This document shows positions 31,619 through 41,701 of a stretch of DNA of 64,000 nucleotides, one piece after another. A program made the translations under genes and the position numbers. Within the stretch, counting starts at the first letter, position 1; each line of letters starts with the position of its first letter. Source of the DNA: Epithemia pelagica. Lineage: Eukaryota > Bacillariophyta > Bacillariophyceae > Surirellales > Surirellaceae. The notes below the pieces were generated by a model. It ran no database searches and was not told where the DNA came from. It saw only the letters and a program-made list of their open reading frames with translations. The stretch lies in contig OX337228.1 of assembly GCA_946965045.2 (NCBI GenBank), positions 5,952,001-6,016,000 of the forward strand, read 5' to 3'.

Positions 31619-32533
31619 ATGGCGTCCTTGCGACGGGAGATTCGTCGTTGCTTGACGCAGTTCCTAGAGGAACATGAAAATGAAGAATCTTCGGTTGAAT
31701 TACTCCGTATGTTTCAAAGGGAAGCGTGGCTGATGCAAGAAACAGAACAACTGAAGGATGTCTTCCGATCGGACCCATTTGAGTGTCTCAAACACGTTTC
31801 TCCCAGTAGTATGAATCGTCTTCTTGGACAGTTGCAAGTGTCGGATTGTCACCGGGTCCACACCAAATCTGCATACTGCCACATCTCTGCAACGTGCCTT
31901 TTCCTGGCGGATGATCGAATGAAAAGTCACGGAGTCCTTCATGGCGTCGAACTCTTTTTTCAATACGAACGTCAACCCAAGACGATTGCCACCGACAATG
32001 ATGACATGTCTCCAACCGTTCTGTATGGTATCAGTCTTGCTCGGGACCATGGAGCTTCTGAAAAATTGTTATGGGTCGAAGTCTATACGGATGGACACAT
32101 ACCCACCACTGGTGTACCAGCCATTAATATGATGGAGGTTAATGATGACGAGGAAGAGTGGGAGGACATGGATGAAGAGGACGAAGAGCAAGAAAAGCCT
32201 AGTGCTTCGAACGGAGGTACCTTGGGCAAGAGACAAAGAGATCAATCCGAAGTCATGCAAAATAACGCTCCACAATCGACTCACGTCGATCAGGATGGTG
32301 ATCAGGACATGGAGGCGAAACCGGATCGATATATTGCAGGGATTGATCCAGATGTGCTGGCCAATTTCTTGAAATGGACGCATCTTGGTGGAGAAATGGC
32401 AGATGACCTCAATTCCTTTTATTTTCTAATGACATTTGCTTTCTATGAGACTGAGTTTGATTTGTTGGGATATTTGTTGGAGGGTGTCTTTGGTCCGGAC
32501 GACCAAGACAAGGACAACGATCAAGAGAAATAG
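31619..32533 (+). CDS. unknown acidic protein
   Basis: 304 residues from the ATG at 31619; the longer frame upstream begins with GTG. No family is recognised. The first 175 residues look folded (SRRLLGQ-type helices, then YCHISATCLFLADD and LHGVELFFQYERQ). A Glu/Asp-rich stretch with a run of about 17 acidic residues (EEEWEDMDEEDEEQEK) is followed by a conserved-looking C-terminal block with IAGIDPDVLANFLKWTHL and FYFLMTFAFYETEFDLLGYL. It shares a 283-bp divergent region with the plastid-type gene on the other strand. Confidence 0.65.
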   Translation: MASLRREIRRCLTQFLEEHENEESSVELLRMFQREAWLMQETEQLKDVFRSDPFECLKHVSPSSMNRLLGQLQVSDCHRVHTKSAYCHISATCLFLADDRMKSHGVLHGVELFFQYERQPKTIATDNDDMSPTVLYGISLARDHGASEKLLWVEVYTDGHIPTTGVPAINMMEVNDDEEEWEDMDEEDEEQEKPSASNGGTLGKRQRDQSEVMQNNAPQSTHVDQDGDQDMEAKPDRYIAGIDPDVLANFLKWTHLGGEMADDLNSFYFLMTFAFYETEFDLLGYLLEGVFGPDDQDKDNDQEK

Positions 32534-32951
32534 CACACCCAACGTTCTGCACATTAACGCGTGGCTGCTTCATGACCATGAGCACTTTGTCATTTTACGC
32601 CTGGGAATGAATGCATGTGAATGTGATGCCGTACGTAGTCATTTGTGGGTTGTGAGCATTGTTTGTCCCATGGATGTCGAGTTTCCAGGGAAACATTACC
32701 AAATCTTACCATCCTGGTGATGTCGTTGTAACGATGAATTCGAACATCATACCATGCATCGCTACCGTGCATGACCAAGTTGGACTTTTCTCGGGATGCA
32801 AGTTGACAAGCTGTCCCGATACGAACACCTGGGTGAGCATCATGGCAATAGCTGGTCGTACAGACTAGCTTTGATGATTGCATTAGTTAGACCTAGAAAA
32901 TAGCCTTGATAATAGGAGTATATTTAATAGCTGGCCCTCCCATGATAATTG
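32534..32951. other. convergent intergenic, no gene seen
   Basis: 418 bp between two converging genes. It holds no credible coding frame. It contains one TAGGAGTA at 32913-32920, 31 bp beyond the COX10 stop. Confidence 0.5.
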
Positions 32952-34331
32952 TCAGGGTTCTTCCGTATTTGTGCTTGTCCGGGAGCTTGCATCGAGTCCA
33001 GATTTGACGGAACTGACCGTTTCCTCTAGTGCTGTGGACGTTTCGTTTAACCTTCGCGAACTGTGCTTGGAACCAACAGTAACTGGACAAGCATCTTTGC
33101 CCTGTATTGCCAAATTCGCCGCCTTTTCATGAACGCAAAGTTCACGGCCGCGTTCTCGAATGTAGTGAATGTGTTCCGACAGGAACTTTGTGAAAGCATC
33201 TCCTCGGCACTTTTCTTCGTCCCACACTTTGGAATGGATCAAGAAAAGGATCAAGAGTGATGGTAAATATAGCAATGAAAAGAGAAAGATCCTCCGAGCA
33301 TTTGAATTGGTCCTATCTTGTTTGAACCGGTAAGCCAACGTTAGCTGACATGCATTCAGAGCAATTCCTTCAAACATGAACATGCTGCTTGTCACATCCG
33401 TGAGCGTAGCCAGAAACGGTATGGTGGACAAATACAAAGAGTATCGAGCAATGAGATTCGATGTTTGTTTACCGTCTTTCTCCAGGCATGGTACCATGGC
33501 AAACCCCCCTCGTTGGTAGTCAACGCGATGCATATAGCTAAGAGCAAAGAAATGTGGCATTTGCCACAGATATAATGTGGAACCCAGCAACAGGGCTTCT
33601 ATATCCAGTATGCTTCCTCCCGTTGCAGCCGTCCACCCCATTACGGGAGGAACGGCGCCGACAACGGCTCCAACCCAAGTGTTGTAGATTGATCTTGGTT
33701 TCATATACGTGTACCAACCAGCATAAAGTACGATGTTCGATGCTCCAAGCGCGGTCGTAACGGGGTCTGTGCCAATAGCCAGGAGAGATACACCGGAAAT
33801 GCCCCAAAGTGTGGCAGCTGTTGTAGCTTGGTTGACGGTCAAAGCTCCTGTTACTAATGGTCGTAGTTGAGTTCGTTTCATTTTTGAATCCTGAGCTCGT
33901 TCCCAAATTTGATTCAATGCTGCCGCCGAACTAGAACAAAGCGCAGTACCAGCAACCGCACATCCAAACACTCCGAGTTTGGTCGCAATCGGTCCTCCTG
34001 CCGCAACAAAACCTGCGGCCGTCGTTGCGACCACCAAACTTGAAAGCTTGGCCTTGGCGAGATCCAGGTACGCTTTGGTTAAACTTCCTTTTCTTGATGT
34101 CCGAGTTCTTGAATCACCCACTGGTTCTTCTTTATCTCTTTCGTTTCCATGATTCGCTGATGACCCGGGAGTTACCGAGGCAGCAGCATGGTGTGTATTT
34201 GTATGTTTCGTGGAGAACTGCGACCTCCCTCCAAGCAATTTTCCATCTTCGCAGTATGCCCTGATCAACTGGAGCGATCTTATGCGTTGTTCTCTAGCGT
34301 GAAAGCATGCTCGTAGCGCGCAATGTATCAT
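32952..34331 (-). CDS. COX10: protoheme IX farnesyltransferase (COX10)
   Basis: 459 residues, single exon. COX10 attaches farnesyl to heme B to make heme O for cytochrome c oxidase, in the inner mitochondrial membrane. Motifs include the prenyl-diphosphate site ALNQIWERAQDSKMKRTQLR, where the eukaryotic family uses N/D-x-x-x-D-x-x-x-x-RT-x-x-RP, then NTWVGAVVGAVPPVMGW and LYLWQMPHFFALSYMHRVDY. Eight or so membrane helices can be seen. The N-terminus (ACFHAREQRIRSLQLIRAY) is Arg-rich without acids and suits a mitochondrial presequence. The start is set at the ATG at 34331 rather than an upstream TTG. A hydrophilic tail of about 80 residues after the last helix is not part of the core fold. Confidence 0.92.
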   Translation of the reverse strand: MIHCALRACFHAREQRIRSLQLIRAYCEDGKLLGGRSQFSTKHTNTHHAAASVTPGSSANHGNERDKEEPVGDSRTRTSRKGSLTKAYLDLAKAKLSSLVVATTAAGFVAAGGPIATKLGVFGCAVAGTALCSSSAAALNQIWERAQDSKMKRTQLRPLVTGALTVNQATTAATLWGISGVSLLAIGTDPVTTALGASNIVLYAGWYTYMKPRSIYNTWVGAVVGAVPPVMGWTAATGGSILDIEALLLGSTLYLWQMPHFFALSYMHRVDYQRGGFAMVPCLEKDGKQTSNLIARYSLYLSTIPFLATLTDVTSSMFMFEGIALNACQLTLAYRFKQDRTNSNARRIFLFSLLYLPSLLILFLIHSKVWDEEKCRGDAFTKFLSEHIHYIRERGRELCVHEKAANLAIQGKDACPVTVGSKHSSRRLNETSTALEETVSSVKSGLDASSRTSTNTEEP

Positions 34332-35018
34332 CTTCAGACGAGGTTTAGTGAAGAGACACAATGAGATAATGACATACCATAAAGATCCCCCTAAACAGAG
34401 AGATTCATCGGATCATTCTCTCTCTGAAATTTCTGATGGAGCAGAGGTCGCGGAAACATTGGCTTGCCGTGGATACGTTGATGGATGGTTGGAAGGTTCA
34501 TGGACATGATGGACCCCACAAACCTTGGGCGTGTAATGTTCGGACAAAACGCGCCGGGCGAAGAAAATAATACTCCTACTCCTATGACGTAAAATGCGTA
34601 GGAGTAAAAAGCCATACTCTAGAAAAAGGGCGTGCGAACTATATAAACATTCAAAGTAAAGAGTAAAGAGGTGGGAGTAGGAGATCGAAGCAAAAGTACA
34701 CTAAAGACAAACAATTCTTTGTTCTTGAAATCTCATCCAGCGACAACTGCACTGCCACCGCTGAACAAAACGATCCTGTTCACAAGAACAACAGATACAT
34801 AGCTCCTTGTAACCGTCTGCTTTTAGTTCTTAAGCGAAACGATTTGTTAAAAGCGAAAGACAACTCAAATTCCACCTAACTTCTAGTTTGTTGACTATCA
34901 ATGTGCTCCGGGAGAAGAAGTGAGAATCGTTTTATACGATCATGGTGCGGGTTGCGAATGCTCTATTGTCTGCGACAGTTCTGAAAGCCTCCCCAAAGGC
35001 AAACAGAAATAGCTGAAG
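34332..35018. other. intergenic with inverted TAGGAGTA repeat
   Basis: 687 bp between two minus-strand genes. A TATATAAA-like ACTATATAAAC occurs near 34638 on the plus strand. The segment has TACTCCTACTCCTATGA at 34572-34588 and a TAGGAGTA 11 bp further on. No RNA gene or coding frame was recognised. Confidence 0.4.
34579..34606. repeat. inverted repeat, 7-bp arms, ACTCCTA / TAGGAGT
   Basis: Arms lie at 34579-34585 and 34600-34606, separated by a 14-bp loop. It belongs to the family of TAGGAGTA motifs seen in seven gaps of this window. Confidence 0.7.
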
Positions 35019-38000
35019 CTATAGTGTGAGAAAGCTGCGTGCGGACACCCGGAATGCTGTGAGTTTTTGAGTGAAGCGATCGCGATTTGCGTTGTCTAGA
35101 CTTCGATTGACATCCGCCAACAACTTGCTGAGAGCATCTTCCAACTTTGCTCGGTTTTCAGGCGATTGTGTGCTCAATAAGTGATCTTTGTATTGGGTGA
35201 AACTTTGTTCACTTGCAAGCATCAGACTCAACATAGGCCGCATGACCGCCCAGTGATTTTGAGGTGGCCCATAGAGAAGCAGATTGAACAAAGTAGCCGT
35301 CAAGCTTGAGAACAAATTCGGCTGGGCAGCCAAATGCTTTGAAAGGTATTGCATCTCAACTTTATCCTTTCCTTGGTTGGTAAAGTAGAATGAAGCCATG
35401 TGATCGATCGTATTCGCACAGAAGGCACTTATTGATGCATCACTCGACTGCAGTCCATCATGAACTGTCGCCATGAGCTGCATAAGAACACTCGTCTCAA
35501 GCGCAAAGGCTGTTCGACGATGGTTCCTGAAAAGGATCTCAACGAAGCTGAAGTACGCTTTGCTCAACTTAGGATACGCATTAATGTCGTCAAGAGGAAC
35601 GGTCAGAGCCATTCTCAAAGCCACATCAAGCGCGTTCTCCAACGCTCTGTCATTGTACAATTCAAAAACTCCGAAACACACATAGTTTCCTCCGAGAGCC
35701 GAGTTGAGCACACTTAAGGCAAGAGCTAATCCCTTGTACCGTTTCTTGTAAATTTCTGGGTCGTTGCTGTTTAGTGGAGGAAGGGACAACAACCGTGCAC
35801 CGTACGCACACACAACCTCACTAGTGTATCGAAATAAGAGAATACCATTGGGACTGCTCTGGTCAAAGTTGACCCGATTTGCTTTGTTGTGGCAAAACTC
35901 GTTCAAAAATCGGAGAAGACTGATGACGACATCCGTCTGATCATACCACACATCAGCAACCTTCGCCAGGAGAGGTAGATGGTTGGGGTGAAGGACATCA
36001 AACAACGAACCATATGTCTTGCGATTGTGCAGACTTGCCGTTATACCTCTGAGATCCCGAAAAACACCGATTAATGCCATTCGGCACTGTTCTTGTCTTA
36101 AGTCTGCTGGGGTTAGAGCCCCAAGCTGAGTCATTTTACCAACGACAGGTTCCAGGAACTGCTCAAATGTCAGTCCAAGTTTTTCTTCCCCGTTAGGGGA
36201 AAGGAGAAGACGAGTGAGGGTCGCGTGAAACGTTGTTCGGTGACGTGCATTGCCAGGAATCGCTAGGAACGGAAAGTGCTCTTCTGTGTGATGCCGAGCA
36301 AGGAAATGAACGGTTTCAAGGGTAAGCAAGAGTTTCGAGCTGCTGTACCCCTGTGCCATATCATGCAAAAGATCAAGGGTCTTTCCAGTTAATTCCTGGT
36401 CCTCAGGCCAGTACTTCAGGTTATTGCCCATCTTTGTCACAATAAGGTTTGCAACCGCGGTGTGCTCCCCCATCCCAAGTTGCTCAAACATGCGCTGGTA
36501 GACTTTTTGCTTGGTCGATGGGCCTCCCGAGTCCAATTTGGCAGTCATCATTCCTACCATAGTTAGATGTTCAGTTGAATCGGAATTTGATGGTGTTGAC
36601 ATTTGGTCCCACATGAACATGTACACACGACGGAAGTTCTGAAAGTAGAAAAGCATTGCTTGTTCAAGTCGCGGGTCGCAGCGACTAACACCATTCGACG
36701 ACGTCATTCGGTAATCCATTCCCTGCGACAGCTGCAGTACCCGTCTACTCAGACTTGCATCTATTGTCTCTTGACCTTCTGACATGTGCGCAGAGGACCA
36801 ACTGTGTCCCCCGACCACAGCTCCAACCATGTAAGTAAGCCAAGTGAGCTGACCTTCCACCACTGCAACTCTTCGTTGCATGTCTGGTGGGGCGGCGGAT
36901 GTAGAGTTGGAACCTATCGCCGACACAATATCACGATACTGCGTCATGAGAGGATCGAACTTAGCCAATATCATGTTCGCAACAGGACCGTATTTAAAGC
37001 GACAAATCACTGGAAGTCTGTCCAGCTGTTCCTTCAACGAGCCCTCGTCGTCCAGAGGGTCGTCAAGACCCCCTTCGCTTCGAATGACCGTTTCCACGGA
37101 ACTAAGCATACTTTCGATGTAGGTTTCCGTCACGAGTAGTACTTGTTTCTCTAGATGCGAGACATGACCGCTGGCACCAGTATCAGGCCGCACATAGGGA
37201 ACTGCCGCAACAAGCCGGGCCCATAGAGCCAGCAAATAGTGGATAGAGTTCGTGCTGTACTGCCAATTTTGTACCGACTGCACCGTGAAGGAAGCCGCGA
37301 GTTCCAACCAATCAATGTACCCTTCAGCTTTGACAAGCTCACTAAGCTGATAATTCGCTTTCAGTCTCCCTAGCAGGCGGCAAAATTCATGATAATTTTC
37401 CTGGTGTTGTAAACCCGTACGCTTGGAGAGCATTTCACGAATTCCGTTCACCAGTCGTCCCAGAAAGGCGCCCCTATCCTTATCCGTAGGAAACAGCGAG
37501 CGCCGAACCGACGACAAGAGAATGATTGCTTCCATCGCTTTCGAGGATTGAGGTGGCTCCGTGTTTGCGTAGAAATAGAAAAAGAGGTCGGTTGTCGCAG
37601 CATCACTTATTATGGTTCTCCAGGATGTGGGAGCTTGAATTGTTCCAATGTCCTCGGTGGATTCATCCGGATTGGTTCCGATAAAATCAAAGTTCAAACA
37701 TCGGACAGCGAGTGATAATGCCTGTTCTCCAAGCACCGCTTTCTTGACCGGCTCGGCATCTACGATGAAGGAAAGCACAGAATGTGAGCGAACGATACAG
37801 AGAATACACGTTCCATTCATTCCCTTCAGTTCATGCTTACTTATTGCACCACTTTGAAGTTGCTTGAGACTGGTCATTCCAAGCTGAAAGACTTTGAAGA
37901 GACAAACATCCCGAAAACTAACACTGGTCTTCCGGTGCTGTGTGAGTGTTCGTCCCGAAGTCGGAATGTTGAGTTCATCCACGAGCTGGTTTAGAATTTT

Positions 38001-38462
38001 GAGGCCCAATATGCAGTGTTCCACTGTCGCCTGAAGAAATTTCTGAACATCGTCCGCCAACTCTCGGTGTTTGGAGTCATCAAACCAACCCAGCTTGGTG
38101 ATGCGGCAAACAATTTTGATCAGGGACAGAACCAGATAATCTTGCAGATTGGGTCCATTGTTCGCGAGATATCCAAGCACGTAGTTTCTTATATCGATAC
38201 GCTGGAGGATGGTAAAGCTATTCCAGTGAATCGTTATGAGTTCAATGAGACTATTGGATGCAACAAGACATGCATACTGGGACTTTGAATTGTCCAAAAT
38301 GTATTGGCATTGAGGGATAAACTTGGCGTCCGTCTGTAAACTAAGAAGTCTTTGTTGTGCTTCCTGGCGACTAATCTGTTCTCCACCATCAAATTTGGCA
38401 GGAATCCCAGTGTAAAGTGTTTCACAGAGAGCTTCGACTTGCGCGAGCTGCTGTGCATCCAT
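35019..38462 (-). CDS. XPO7: exportin-7 / RanBP16-like nuclear transport receptor
   Basis: Exons are 38462-37841 and 37759-35019, about 1120 residues. The protein is all helical. It starts MDAQQLAQVEALCETLYTG and has VASNSLIELITIHWNSF, the Ran-binding importin-beta N-terminal region. NFDFIGTNPDES, PTSWRTIISDAATTDLFF and LLSSVRRSLFP match the XPO7 signature. Known: XPO7 moves proteins and RNAs across the nuclear pore with Ran. The 81-bp intron (37760-37840) is in frame and without stop, and sits just before NAEPVKKAVLGEQ. Retaining it inserts 27 residues (KHELKGMNG to LSFIV). It has a GTAAGC donor and a TCGTAG acceptor. Confidence 0.87.
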   Translation of the reverse strand: MDAQQLAQVEALCETLYTGIPAKFDGGEQISRQEAQQRLLSLQTDAKFIPQCQYILDNSKSQYACLVASNSLIELITIHWNSFTILQRIDIRNYVLGYLANNGPNLQDYLVLSLIKIVCRITKLGWFDDSKHRELADDVQKFLQATVEHCILGLKILNQLVDELNIPTSGRTLTQHRKTSVSFRDVCLFKVFQLGMTSLKQLQSGAISKHELKGMNGTCILCIVRSHSVLSFIVDAEPVKKAVLGEQALSLAVRCLNFDFIGTNPDESTEDIGTIQAPTSWRTIISDAATTDLFFYFYANTEPPQSSKAMEAIILLSSVRRSLFPTDKDRGAFLGRLVNGIREMLSKRTGLQHQENYHEFCRLLGRLKANYQLSELVKAEGYIDWLELAASFTVQSVQNWQYSTNSIHYLLALWARLVAAVPYVRPDTGASGHVSHLEKQVLLVTETYIESMLSSVETVIRSEGGLDDPLDDEGSLKEQLDRLPVICRFKYGPVANMILAKFDPLMTQYRDIVSAIGSNSTSAAPPDMQRRVAVVEGQLTWLTYMVGAVVGGHSWSSAHMSEGQETIDASLSRRVLQLSQGMDYRMTSSNGVSRCDPRLEQAMLFYFQNFRRVYMFMWDQMSTPSNSDSTEHLTMVGMMTAKLDSGGPSTKQKVYQRMFEQLGMGEHTAVANLIVTKMGNNLKYWPEDQELTGKTLDLLHDMAQGYSSSKLLLTLETVHFLARHHTEEHFPFLAIPGNARHRTTFHATLTRLLLSPNGEEKLGLTFEQFLEPVVGKMTQLGALTPADLRQEQCRMALIGVFRDLRGITASLHNRKTYGSLFDVLHPNHLPLLAKVADVWYDQTDVVISLLRFLNEFCHNKANRVNFDQSSPNGILLFRYTSEVVCAYGARLLSLPPLNSNDPEIYKKRYKGLALALSVLNSALGGNYVCFGVFELYNDRALENALDVALRMALTVPLDDINAYPKLSKAYFSFVEILFRNHRRTAFALETSVLMQLMATVHDGLQSSDASISAFCANTIDHMASFYFTNQGKDKVEMQYLSKHLAAQPNLFSSLTATLFNLLLYGPPQNHWAVMRPMLSLMLASEQSFTQYKDHLLSTQSPENRAKLEDALSKLLADVNRSLDNANRDRFTQKLTAFRVSARSFLTL

Positions 38463-39124
38463 GTCTCACCGTGTGAAAAGAAATTGGAATGATCCCCCCG
38501 CAGGCTTTATTACGAGAAACAAAAAAATTTTGTCAGACAAGTGCACAAGAATCACTTCACGTCATTCGAATGCGTCTTAAAGATCCCTGCAATAACGAAG
38601 CAAATCAGCTGGCTTTGAGGCAAGGTACTCCGGGAAGACTTACATGTTCACAGCGCAATGGCAACTTTTTTCTGGTTAGTCCATTATTACATTCGCCTCT
38701 CTTCTTCTCGTTCTCGTGCCCCACCGGGATATTTCGGTCGCAGAAACCTTCGGCATCTTGGCATATTTGTGTGGCGAGGGACAGATCTTTTCCCGTCGCG
38801 CTCTCTGGTCGTGGTCGTGGCAGAGATCCTGGGTAAATCGGGAGGCAGGATCCGGGATCCGGGAGATTGCAAGCCCCATGGAAAAGACTCATCATGACGT
38901 CATACTTTCTTCGCACCTTGCTACAACAATACGGCCAGACGAGCGACGAACGCCGTATACTCCGGGTTACTGCATTTCTCGACTTCGTCCACTCAGCGTC
39001 GGCATCTTGCCGAAGTCCATTCAAGTTGGCGAAAGAATCACGAGGCCCCGTCTTGATCACAGGGTGTCGTCGACCTCAATCCTTCTTTGAAAGACCATCT
39101 CTAGGACCAACCTCACATGTGAAT
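38463..39124. promoter_or_regulatory. divergent intergenic region between XPO7 and HAT-repeat genes
   Basis: 660 bp between two head-to-head starts, expected to hold both promoters. The HAT reading frame extends back to 38867, so 38894-39124 might be coding if an upstream ATG at 38894 is used. A run of GATCC repeats (TCCGGGATCCGGGA) lies near 38850. No other gene is seen. Confidence 0.35.
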
Positions 39125-41701
39125 ATGGTTACACAAACACTTGCGTCATTGACATTGCTGATATTTCACTTGACTTCTTCGAGATGGAGAGCGTCCAGTT
39201 TTCCGATGGACCGCGTGACGAGTCCACTCTCGTCGTCGTCTGTGGCGGACGAGTTTCCTACAAGACTGTTTGTTTCCAGCTCGTTGCCAACCTCCTTTGG
39301 GGATTCTTTGCATGCTGTTCCAGAAGCCACATCCTGGAAAAAACGCAATGATAACTCGAATGCCAAGCGGCGAGTGCGAAGGAAATATACTCGCAAACGA
39401 ACCATTCCGGAAACCGAGCAACGGTTGTCGGAAGCCAGGAAACAGTGGCAAGCCGATTACGAACGTATCCTCAACACAGCGGCTGTGGAAGGAGAGCAGT
39501 GTCCCAGTATTTGGAGCTTCGAAAGTTTATTTCCACAACCTGTCTTGGATGAGGCGTCCATCAAGCGTGATTTGTATGGTGTCCGTGAGCGAGATGCCAA
39601 GACGGCACTCGATCGAATCAAACAACCCACGGGCGAAAAGCTGTCCAGTACAATTATGACGGAAACAGAAACACTCAATTCGACCGAATCCTTGGCGGCA
39701 AGTGCAAAAATGAAGAGTTCCCTCTACGGTGGATCATCCATGATGCGCCTTTGGCGTGAGCGACGTCTCGGTTCGTCTTACCTTCCCGATGGCTCGCTTG
39801 GAACCACTGGGAAGGAAACTCAAGGAACAGTGTCCAATCAACCTTTAGGAAAAGGACAACAAAAAGCGTCAAAGAAACCTACCAACACTCTCGACACCAT
39901 CTTAGCTGCGGCCAGTGCGGCACTAGCTGAAAAGGAAACAATCAAAGGCAATACGAATGCCACCACCAAAGTGGATCAGGATCTTACACGCATGGTAGAA
40001 TATAGTATGTACGGGTACCGAAGAACTCGAGACGGGGGGTATCAGTATGAAACTTCTCTGGCGAATGACGGTGCTGTCCAGTTTCGTGACGGAGTTCGGC
40101 TGAGCAAACCATTGCGAATCAATGCGGATCGTCTTACCTACCTGGCCAAGAAAGAATTACAACACGGACGCATCGAAGAAGCTTCGGAACTATACGAACA
40201 AGCTATTGTGATTGATCCACAAGATGGGAGAGCCTATCTTGGACTGAGTCGATGTGCCGAACGTCGACGAGATTTTACCCTGGCACGAGAATGTTTGCGA
40301 GCTGGAATTGCTCATTCGTCCACCGTCGTTGACATTGAGGGGGTGGAGGATCGAGGCGCCAATCCGTTTTTGTTGCAAGCTCTCGGTTGCTTGGAAGAAA
40401 AAATGGGCCACTTGTCCGAGGCGGAAGCCCTGTACGTGTCGGCCACGAAATCACGACCATGGCATTCCGCGGCCTGGGTCGCCCTGGCACAACTTCGTAC
40501 CCGTAAATTGGGTCAAGGTGCAGGTGCAGGTCGTGCCTTGTACCAAACGGCGGAACTGGAACTCAAACGAGCTGGGAAATCCCAATCCTCTCATGTGTAC
40601 ACGGCTTGGGCCTCTTTGGAATACCACAGCGCGGGGGATATTCGACGAGCTCGAGAATTGTTCAATGCCGCCATTGATTTGGACCTGAAATGCTCCGTCG
40701 CTTACCTGCAGCTGGGAGTCATGGAGGCTGCCATGGAAAACTGGGACGCGGCCCAACAATGCTTTGATTCCGTGTTGAAATTTGATCCACGAAACTCCAG
40801 GGTTCTTCAGGCCTATGCCATTATGGAAACGAAACGGCCGAACGGAAACAGTCGTAAGGCAATTGATCTTTTTGAACGTGCGCTCAAGGCCAACCCACGA
40901 GATGGTGGAGTCCTTCAGGCTTATGCATTGTACGTGTCGACTCTTGGAGATGTGGAGTCGGCGCGTGGTCTACTCTCTCGCGCCACGGAAGTGGATAAAC
41001 GTCACTCTGCGGCATGGCAAGCATGGGGCGTGCTGGAGATGAACCATGGAAATCCAGAACAGGCACGCATAATCTTTCAACAAGGTATTTGGGCGTGTGC
41101 CCAGTTAACAGGTGGACAGTCAGGTGGATACCGTTGTGCTCGTCTGTGGCAGGCATGGGGTATGTTGGAAGCCCAAGAAGGCGATCACGCGGCCGCTCGA
41201 CGATGTTACAGCCGTGCGCTCGATGCGGACAACCGAAATGTTGCTACGGTTACAGCCTGGACATTGATGGAATCGGACTTGGGAAACATTCGTGACGCCA
41301 GATCCATCATGGAACGAGCATTGAAACAATTCGCACCAGGCAGTGAAGCCAAGAAAGGTCTGTGGAGAACCTATGAAAATATGGAAAAACGTCATGGTAA
41401 CATGAACGAAGCACAACGAGTGTATCAGAGAAGCATGCGTGAAACCCTAGAAAAGGCTGATGTGGAGGATGCCGTCTCGCTTCCGTCTTCGGAAGCGCGC
41501 GACCAAACCAAACTCGGAAGCAGTGATCAGTCTGATCCGTCTAGCCTCTCTACTTCTTCTTCTTCGGAAGTTGAGATTGTTCGCTGGGATGGTGATTCGT
41601 CGTCATCGTTGCGGGGAGAGGTATGGATGAACGATCGTTCGATTGAAAGCAAACTGCCCGGCCGACAAAAGAAAAAGAAGAACAACAATCGCCAGAGATA
41701 G
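39125..41701 (+). CDS. plastid HAT/TPR-repeat RNA maturation factor, Mbb1/HCF107-like
   Basis: 858 residues if started at 39125. I choose this ATG over the one at 38894 because it opens a signal peptide (TLASLTLLIFHLTSSRWR) that ends in ASSFPM, close to the diatom ASAFAP plastid junction. An upstream start would bury it. After a basic linker, about residues 350-760 carry at least ten half-TPR (HAT) units, such as ASELYEQAIVIDPQDGRAYL, AEALYVSATKSRPWHSAAWV, ARELFNAAIDLDLKCSVAYL and AQQCFDSVLKFDPRNSRVLQ. HAT arrays of this kind in Mbb1 and HCF107 bind and protect the psbB/psbH 5' ends in green plastids. The RNA target here is unknown. The Ser-rich C-terminus ends in a basic KKKKNNN run. Confidence 0.8.
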   Translation: MVTQTLASLTLLIFHLTSSRWRASSFPMDRVTSPLSSSSVADEFPTRLFVSSSLPTSFGDSLHAVPEATSWKKRNDNSNAKRRVRRKYTRKRTIPETEQRLSEARKQWQADYERILNTAAVEGEQCPSIWSFESLFPQPVLDEASIKRDLYGVRERDAKTALDRIKQPTGEKLSSTIMTETETLNSTESLAASAKMKSSLYGGSSMMRLWRERRLGSSYLPDGSLGTTGKETQGTVSNQPLGKGQQKASKKPTNTLDTILAAASAALAEKETIKGNTNATTKVDQDLTRMVEYSMYGYRRTRDGGYQYETSLANDGAVQFRDGVRLSKPLRINADRLTYLAKKELQHGRIEEASELYEQAIVIDPQDGRAYLGLSRCAERRRDFTLARECLRAGIAHSSTVVDIEGVEDRGANPFLLQALGCLEEKMGHLSEAEALYVSATKSRPWHSAAWVALAQLRTRKLGQGAGAGRALYQTAELELKRAGKSQSSHVYTAWASLEYHSAGDIRRARELFNAAIDLDLKCSVAYLQLGVMEAAMENWDAAQQCFDSVLKFDPRNSRVLQAYAIMETKRPNGNSRKAIDLFERALKANPRDGGVLQAYALYVSTLGDVESARGLLSRATEVDKRHSAAWQAWGVLEMNHGNPEQARIIFQQGIWACAQLTGGQSGGYRCARLWQAWGMLEAQEGDHAAARRCYSRALDADNRNVATVTAWTLMESDLGNIRDARSIMERALKQFAPGSEAKKGLWRTYENMEKRHGNMNEAQRVYQRSMRETLEKADVEDAVSLPSSEARDQTKLGSSDQSDPSSLSTSSSSEVEIVRWDGDSSSSLRGEVWMNDRSIESKLPGRQKKKKNNNRQR

